A stretch of 64,000 nucleotides of DNA. Source: Echinostoma caproni (lineage: Eukaryota; Platyhelminthes; Trematoda; Plagiorchiida; Echinostomatidae). A program made the position numbers and the translations under genes. Each line of letters opens with the position of its first letter. Within the stretch, counting starts at the first letter, position 1. The notes below the pieces were generated by a model. It did no database searches and was not told the DNA's origin. It worked only from the letters and a program-made list of their open reading frames with translations. Below are positions 60,530-64,000 of this stretch, piece after piece. The stretch covers positions 9,792-73,791 of the forward strand of contig UZAN01039539.1 of NCBI GenBank assembly GCA_900618425.1, read 5' to 3'.

Positions 60530-60955
60530 CTAGAACCAGCTTGTTGATTCTGCATTAAAAATCGAGGATTTTGTAAGTTGGAGATAAGGCTGAAATGAGG
60601 TGAGTATTCCACAGTTGTTCTGTTCTTTGGAAAAATGATGATTGAAAAAAGAAATGTGAAACCTGGGGATAGTCACTTGAAATGGGTGGCTAGACAGCTG
60701 TGTGCGGGATCTAAGCGGAAGAGGAACAGACGCGAAACGTGCAACAGAGCAAAATCCAAAGTAGTGTCGATATAACAAGGATAAAGAAGCGACTGCCCGA
60801 GGGTTATCTTGGGACTGCAAGTCGGACTGTATGCGAGAAAAATGAAACGGTGAATCATCCGTTAGATTATCCGGTTTGCATTGTGGCTTACCATGAATAA
60901 CACGTCTGACTTCAGAAAAAAAGGGTTTAGAAAAAAAACGAGAACGAATGCACAA
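60530..60955 (-). mobile_element. LINE fragment: C-terminal end of reverse transcriptase ORF
   Basis: The minus strand has a 141-codon frame with the C-terminal signature common to many animal LINEs: NPRAVASLSLLYRHYFGFCS (the 'R..VASLSL.YRYY.G.CS' block), then VPLPLRSRTQLSSHPFQV ('R.TR.....HPF.V'), then IPRFHISFFNHHF ('..PR.RT..Y..SF'). In intact elements the next block is R.S..LWN.LP; here NCGILTSFQP is only a faint, probably frameshifted, echo. The catalytic RT motifs should lie upstream on the minus strand (above 60.96 kb), but I do not see them, so this is a 3' fragment or a heavily decayed copy. The clade cannot be assigned. Confidence 0.7.
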
Positions 60956-61934
60956 AGGTTAGTAACAGAACGCAGAAAGTTCAGTAGAAATACTTTTCCT
61001 TCACATACTCTTAAATTGTAGAAGTGAGATAACACAATATGTCACCAGAAATCCGGTAATTTGTATAGTACAGACTGACCACTAGTGCTGTTCCAACCGA
61101 ATTATTTCACATAACCAAACTGTACTGTCGACTGGTTGAACCTCACGGTGACTTAAATTAAACGAGAGTAAACTTGTGCAGTAATCATACAGCTTCTGTT
61201 GATACAATTAGATATACGGCTGGTTTGATTTTATTCAGTTTATTCAGCTCTGAATGAAATCTTTCCAATGTTCCTTTTCCCAGAGGACAGAGGTCAGCCC
61301 TGTAGACATTATGCAATCTGCATATCATCCATGCAACGGTCAATTTTAAATGATTTGGGAGGGTGACAAACAAAAAAAAACGGATTGCTTAACCACGCAT
61401 ACTGCATTGCTACCAGGCATCTGCCAGGTATAAAGGGATAGGGTGAACGCTAGAAATAATTCTAACTGTTTTTTTTAAATAATCACATTGCAAATACACG
61501 CACTAGTAATTTCTCATTCCACTGCTATTATAGAAGAAAATGTTCCGACCAAAATCCCGATTGTCAGCTCAAAAAAGTAACCCAAACACGAGGGGTTAAA
61601 GGCTACCATCCCCTTGAAGAGTGCGCATAGACAATCTTGCCAGTGCTCACAGTTGTGTAAAACCACCGCCTGGAAAACGGAATTAGAAATTGATTGTTGA
61701 GAATGTGTCTCCATCAATCGGGTGCTTATAAAGTGATACCTCAAAATTTCTAGCATATCACATGTTGTGTTGAACCTTTCCGGGAAATTACTGTATCAAG
61801 GAATGTCACCTCAGCTGAATGTGCAGTAACTTAACCAATTTACGTTCCGCCGCTCTCGCTTTACACCAGATGCCCTAACTTCACCGGTTGATAATATTCT
61901 ACTGTCACTCGATGGGAATGAGAAAACTATTAGC
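60956..61934. other. No gene recognised
   Basis: Lies between two oppositely oriented LINE relics. Short minus-strand frames (61185-61373, 61514-61756) show no RT motif. Confidence 0.45.
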
Positions 61935-62420
61935 ATGTGTTACTTGGACTTCACAAACGACTTCCCTTGTGTTGACAGCCCTGGGTTGTCTTACACCTAG
62001 CTATTGCGTGCTTTATCTGCGATAACCGCAAACTGTTCAACTAATCGATCACAGCTCACAAGGTACATCGGTCGCTCCTACTATCGTCTGACTCCTGAAC
62101 TAGGCGTAAAACACGGTACCCATTTTCTTTTCCCTACCCACCTACCTACTTTCGAAGTTCCCTGCTTATTAAATATGCGGACCATTTTATGGTCGGAATC
62201 TCCCTTACTGACGCATCACCTCCACGTTTCAACTTGGGCTTAGTAATCTTGTTGAGTGGTTCAATGCACATAATTTCACTGTCAATTCCCTTAAATGTGT
62301 AGGCATGTTTTTTCACTCTATCGAAGGAACGCTGTACGCCTCCTCTGTAACTTTTCCTATGGATGCTCAACAAGGACTTTCAGTTGCTTTCCATATCCTT
62401 TGCATATTTATCAAGAAGTA
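61935..62420 (+). mobile_element. LINE fragment: reverse transcriptase palm, decayed
   Basis: The plus strand reads CYLDFTNDFPCVDSPGL (61938 on; motif A 'YLDF.KAFD.V.H'), a stop, then LLRALSAI, NRSQLTRYIGRSYYRL, and TPELGVKHGTHFLFPTHL ('GV.QG.PLSP.LF', motif B). The next block is ILWSESPLLTHHL, where the FADD box of motif C should lie but is not recognisable. A new frame gives SNLVEWFNAHNFTVNSLKCV, GMFFHS (62241 on; the 'L..W...N.L.LN..KC..M.F' block). At least one stop and one frameshift break it. In the intact enzyme motif A supplies a catalytic Asp, here D of YLDF, while the second conserved Asp (KAFD) has become Pro. It is an inactive relic. Confidence 0.62.
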
Positions 62421-63059
62421 GCGATATTTCCTTTACCATTTTCTGTCACTTGTTCGTCTCACAATGTAAACGTTTGTGTTTTCGTTGTCCACAAATATCA
62501 TGAGTAATTCTTCACATCGGTTGCATACGGATCTTATAAAGTGAGTGTCCGCTTATTCCACCTATTCCCACAATAATTGTGTAGTTGCTAGCCCAACTAA
62601 CTCTCGGTCTTCTGTGATGTCTTATATTACCGGATTTCTCATTAATCCAAAACAAGTCGCTTCGGAACTAAACCTGCTCGTATCTTAAATTGATTTATTT
62701 TTATTTGCTCCTGGTGTCGATTATTGGTTCTACTTTGACTATTTGGCTGCGGAATATTCACCTTACGAGGTGCATAAGGCAAAAACTTGATTTGACGTAT
62801 TATGGTTCTGTGTTCGTTATTTGGGCGCAATATCGGGTAGATCAAACTGCTTAGGATCAACGTTACAGTAGTTATTCGGAAGATGTTGCGCATCCAAGGT
62901 GCACTATTTGCATTGCAAATATCAAACCCTGCATTTCAATATTCGATATTGACCTTATTCAGAAAGCAAAGACCCATGGAAAAAGGAGAGAAATTCCCAG
63001 TATAGTCGAAGCAAATCTTGACCTGCCCCTCGGCAGCCAACGGTGACTTTGGGAATGTC
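62421..63059. other. No gene recognised; possible LINE remains
   Basis: May contain the downstream part of the LINE above, but I could not follow any motif. The minus frame 62642-62893 has no recognisable domain. Confidence 0.4.
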
Positions 63060-63335
63060 TAGAAGCAAGTGTTAACCTAGGGGTCTAGTGCTGAGGTGAG
63101 CGAGATGAGCTGCCCATATCAAATCACCATGAATAAGTCGTGCGGCATTGTGTACGCACACAAAATGGTAAACGGTATATCAATCACCTGGTGATTAGGT
63201 CAGTCCTAGTCATGCTTTCAAACACTGATCCTCAGTTGTGTCAACGGATTGGCACTTCTGATGATACTCCTGGCATAAGGAAACATTTATGCAAGGCATC
63301 CCAGTGTTCACCGTTCACATTAGTGGGTTAATTAC
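63060..63335 (+). mobile_element. Possible distant copy of a hammerhead SINE, degraded
   Basis: In order on the plus strand: GGTCTAGTGCTGAGGTGAGC (about 63082-63101), similar to GGCTAGTGCTGAGTTGAGC of the family B head; GGCATTGTGTACGC, then AATGGTAAACGG, recalling the TCGTGTAAATGG part; CACCTGGTGATTAGGTCAG, then TCATGCTTTC, aligned with the A-box region; and CACTTCTGATGATACTCCTG, then GGCATAAGGAAACA, which keeps CTGATGA and GAAAC at hammerhead spacing. Stem II cannot be drawn convincingly and no GTC triplet follows. The order of blocks supports kinship, but each block alone is weak. It could instead be another PLE-type hammerhead relic. Confidence 0.42.
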
Positions 63336-64000
63336 ACAAAAATCCTCATTGTAAAATAGTCAACAAAATCTTTCCGATACTATTGCCTCGTGTGAGCCGG
63401 AACAAATTGATACGTGAGAAACCAAAGTTATGATACAAGATTGGAGATTTTCCTGAACCCCGTTAATCGATGCAAGCTAATATTGACGGAAAACGTAGCA
63501 CCTCTGCAACAATACGAAAACCTGAACTGATGAAACTGTTTGACTGCTGTTTTGATCAACAAATCTCGTTTCATAAATTAACTACTTTCGCTTCTGATTG
63601 CGAAACCCTTCTGGTAAGCAAAAGTAAAATTGTATATAGAAACTACAGTAGTTTGTATTGCGGCAATAGTGATTTGCTTACCGGATTTTTCAAGTAGCTC
63701 GTGGAGATCAAAATTCCACAATCTGTCTCCGTGCTCATCACTGGTTGTTTCACTTCTTTTATTGTAACACTAATGACGAAAGCAATATGATAAATGATGA
63801 CAACATCATTGGGTCAGTTGCGGTTATACTTCGTTCAGGTTCTGCCTAAACAGATTTTACGATTTGTCATCGGTACCTCCTAAATTGATTATTGTTTCAC
63901 CAGTAATCTTCCTTTCATCACAACAAGGTTCACCACAATTCTTTTTCCATAGTCTTCCCTATTTCTGTATTTCTTCATGCAGCCTTTGTATGGCTACAGC
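63336..64000. other. No gene recognised
   Basis: End of window. A 75-codon frame at 63470-63697 (plus) has mixed composition and no known motif. Confidence 0.5.

Noticed and set aside
1..64000. Bacterial-type features (operons, CRISPR arrays, insertion sequences, riboswitches)
   Set aside because: Gene density, intron-like signals and retroelement content are eukaryotic. No regularly spaced direct repeats or other prokaryotic signatures were seen.

Overview
This window looks like gene-poor, AT-rich invertebrate nuclear DNA. There are no long open reading frames, no operon-like packing and no ribosomal RNA or convincing free-standing tRNA genes. Almost everything identifiable is decayed retroelement. 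A flatworm, most likely a trematode, fits best: Penelope-like elements (PLEs), LINEs and a tRNA-derived SINE carrying a hammerhead ribozyme (HHR) occur together, and schistosome Sm-alpha repeats are the known precedent for the last. This assignment is inference; no gene here fixes the species. No complete host gene was found. The best host-exon candidate is at about 7.4-7.6 kb on the minus strand, with weaker ones near 14.1 and 43.2 kb.

Layout. 0-10.9 kb: mostly featureless, with a PLE GIY-YIG endonuclease fragment at 4.45-4.81 kb (+) and the candidate exon at 7.4 kb (-). 10.9-11.4 kb: a GC-rich repeat-like block of unknown family. 15.8-16.0 kb (-) and 23.2-23.4 kb (+): two copies of an ordinary tRNA-derived SINE. 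29.9-31.0 kb (-): a PLE with reverse transcriptase (YVDD), thumb/linker and GIY-YIG remnants in correct order. 32.4 kb: a 21-bp tandem repeat. 35.2-35.6 kb (+): a LINE endonuclease fragment. 36-50 kb: essentially nothing recognisable.

The most interesting region is 50.28-52.97 kb. A composite of about 0.9 kb (50281-51174) begins and ends with the same sequence in inverted orientation. It contains four hammerhead ribozyme motifs in alternating orientation, two of them with an intact core, and two tRNA-like modules with A and B boxes. One HHR sits at the tip of a 200-bp near-perfect palindrome. Next come two PLE fragments arranged head to head (51.51-51.75 kb minus; 51.79-52.97 kb plus, with SPLGPLLADI and YVDD motifs). 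Related HHR/tRNA SINE copies lie at 57.44-57.78 kb and, degraded, at 54.7-54.9 kb and possibly 63.06-63.33 kb. LINE reverse transcriptase remnants lie at 60.5-60.96 kb (-) and 61.9-62.4 kb (+).

How the parts may work together (inference): the SINE would be transcribed by RNA polymerase III from its tRNA-like promoter, and the ribozyme would cut the transcript at a fixed site near its 3' end. PLEs are known to carry minimal hammerheads in their terminal repeats, so the neighbouring PLE, or a relative, is a candidate source of the machinery that mobilises these non-autonomous units. All protein-coding retroelement pieces in the window are broken by stops and frameshifts, so none is expected to act today.
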